From Candidatus Anaerotignum merdipullorum (GTDB lineage: Bacteria; Bacillota; Clostridia; Lachnospirales; Anaerotignaceae), in the NCBI GenBank assembly GCA_019115165.1, contig DXEB01000006.1:1-32409 (forward strand): a DNA stretch of 32,409 nt, in the 5' to 3' direction. Below are positions 31,888 through 32,409 of the stretch, one piece after another; the stretch's first letter is position 1, and each line of letters begins with the position of its first letter. Both the position numbers and the translations under genes were made by a program. The notes under the pieces were generated by a model. That model saw nothing but the letters and a program-made list of their open reading frames with translations, did no database searches and had not been told where the DNA came from.

Positions 31888-32256
31888 ATGAAGTTTGCAT
31901 TTAACCACTATAATTACAATGTATTGCACCTGGAAAAAAGCATTGCTTTTTATGAAGCAGCATTGGGCTTAAAGGAAGTTCGCCGCAAAGAAGCACCTGA
32001 CGGCAGCTGGAAACTAGTATATCTTGGAGACGGCGTAACTGATTTTCAGTTAGAACTAACTTGGCTGCGGGAAAGAGTAGAACCTTATAACTTAGGAGAA
32101 AATGAATTTCATCTGGCATTTACCACTGCAGATTTCGATGCCGCCCATGCCAAACATCAGGAAATGGGCTGTATTTGTTTCGAAAATCCAGAAATGGGAA
32201 TCTATTTCATCCATGATCCAGATAACTATTGGTTAGAAATTGTTCCGGAACATTGA
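31888..32256 (+). CDS. Glyoxalase I-like VOC-family protein
   Basis: A 122-aa metalloenzyme of the vicinal-oxygen-chelate fold, similar to lactoylglutathione lyase, which detoxifies methylglyoxal. The expected metal ligands are in place: H7, E56 (QLELTWL), H75 (EFHLAF) and E117 (YWLEIVP). The ATG at 31888 has AAGGAGG 6 bases upstream; an in-frame ATA seven codons earlier overlaps the preceding gene and was rejected. Clostridia generally lack glutathione, so the true thiol or substrate is open. GloA-type enzymes of this class use Ni or Co, which makes the upstream gene with a metal-binding-type tail an interesting partner. Confidence 0.9.
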   Translation: MKFAFNHYNYNVLHLEKSIAFYEAALGLKEVRRKEAPDGSWKLVYLGDGVTDFQLELTWLRERVEPYNLGENEFHLAFTTADFDAAHAKHQEMGCICFENPEMGIYFIHDPDNYWLEIVPEH

Positions 32257-32278
32257 TAACATATCCTCTGCTTGTTTC

Positions 32279-32316
32279 AAAGCCTGTTCTTGCAAATTCT
32301 TCACGGAACAGGCTTT
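32279..32316 (+). terminator. Likely terminator after the glyoxalase-like gene
   Basis: AAAGCCTGTTC (32279-32289) pairs perfectly with GAACAGGCTTT (32306-32316) around a 16-base loop. The following tract (ATGTATAAAAAT) is a weak T-run, so efficiency may be modest. Confidence 0.6.
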
Positions 32317-32345
32317 ATGTATAAAAATAAAAACAAAAAATACAG

Positions 32346-32374
32346 TTGACAAACAACGCAAGACCGTGTATACT
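32346..32374 (+). promoter_or_regulatory. Strong sigma-A promoter of the tRNA gene
   Basis: A perfect TTGACA (32346-32351), a 17-base spacer and TATACT (32369-32374), 15 bases before the tRNA 5' end. Confidence 0.85.
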
Positions 32375-32389
32375 AGTCTACGTTGCTGC

Positions 32390-32409
32390 GGGTCACTAGC
32401 TCAGTTGGT
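32390..32409 (+). tRNA. 5' end of a tRNA gene, probably tRNA-Lys (partial)
   Basis: The last 20 bases read GGGTCAC (acceptor strand) then TAGCTCAGTTGGT (positions 8-20, D-arm), a canonical tRNA start. GGGTCAC with this D-arm is typical of bacterial tRNA-Lys, but the anticodon lies outside the window. The strong promoter directly upstream supports it; it may open a tRNA cluster. Confidence 0.75.

Overview
The window looks like chromosomal DNA from an anaerobic, spore-forming member of the Clostridia (Bacillota) with moderate G+C. The grounds are an alpha/beta-type small acid-soluble spore protein with a sigma-G-like promoter, a rubrerythrin, strong AGGAGG ribosome-binding sites, a PASTA-type Ser/Thr kinase, RemA, RNase Y and RqcH, and the canonical Firmicutes order yicC-remA-gmk-rpoZ-priA-def-fmt-(yugP)-rsmB-rlmN-prpC-prkC-rsgA-rpe-thiN. 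An assignment below class level would be a guess.

Layout. 1-1800 is accessory: the tail of a cupin gene, a spore-protein gene, an unlisted 55-codon membrane-protein gene on the minus strand, and a small cupin gene interrupted by one in-frame TAG. 1789-16699 is a long minus-strand housekeeping block in about three transcription units: yicC-remA-gmk-rpoZ (terminated before priA); priA with def-fmt-yugP (terminated after yugP); and rsmB-rlmN-prpC-prkC-rsgA-rpe-thiN, which has a good promoter and a terminator. It joins nucleotide metabolism and transcription (gmk, rpoZ), replication restart (priA), translation initiation and N-terminal processing (fmt, def), rRNA modification (rsmB, rlmN), cell-wall signalling (prkC/prpC), ribosome assembly (rsgA) and cofactor/pentose metabolism (thiN, rpe). 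rqcH (ribosome quality control) runs divergently from yicC.

18800-24800 holds a gene of unknown family broken by one in-frame TAA, an unrecognised 134-aa protein, and the endoribonuclease genes rny and rng in tandem. Upstream of rng is a membrane M23/LytM protein resembling SpoIVFA, split into two overlapping reading frames at a CCC-TAG junction and preceded by a sigma-E-like promoter. 24900-32409 holds a Uup-like ABC-F ATPase, a D,D-carboxypeptidase, sfsA, rubrerythrin, a 513-aa protein of unknown family ending in a Cys/His/Asp tail built from a 39-bp tandem repeat, a glyoxalase-like protein, and the first 20 bases of a tRNA (probably Lys) behind a strong promoter.

The observations most worth a second look are the split SpoIVFA-like gene, the 513-aa protein with the metal-binding-type tail, the apparent AUA start of RNase Y, and the fact that every interrupted gene is accessory or sporulation-related while about twenty housekeeping genes are intact. 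No phage, insertion sequence, CRISPR array or complete new multi-gene system is evident.
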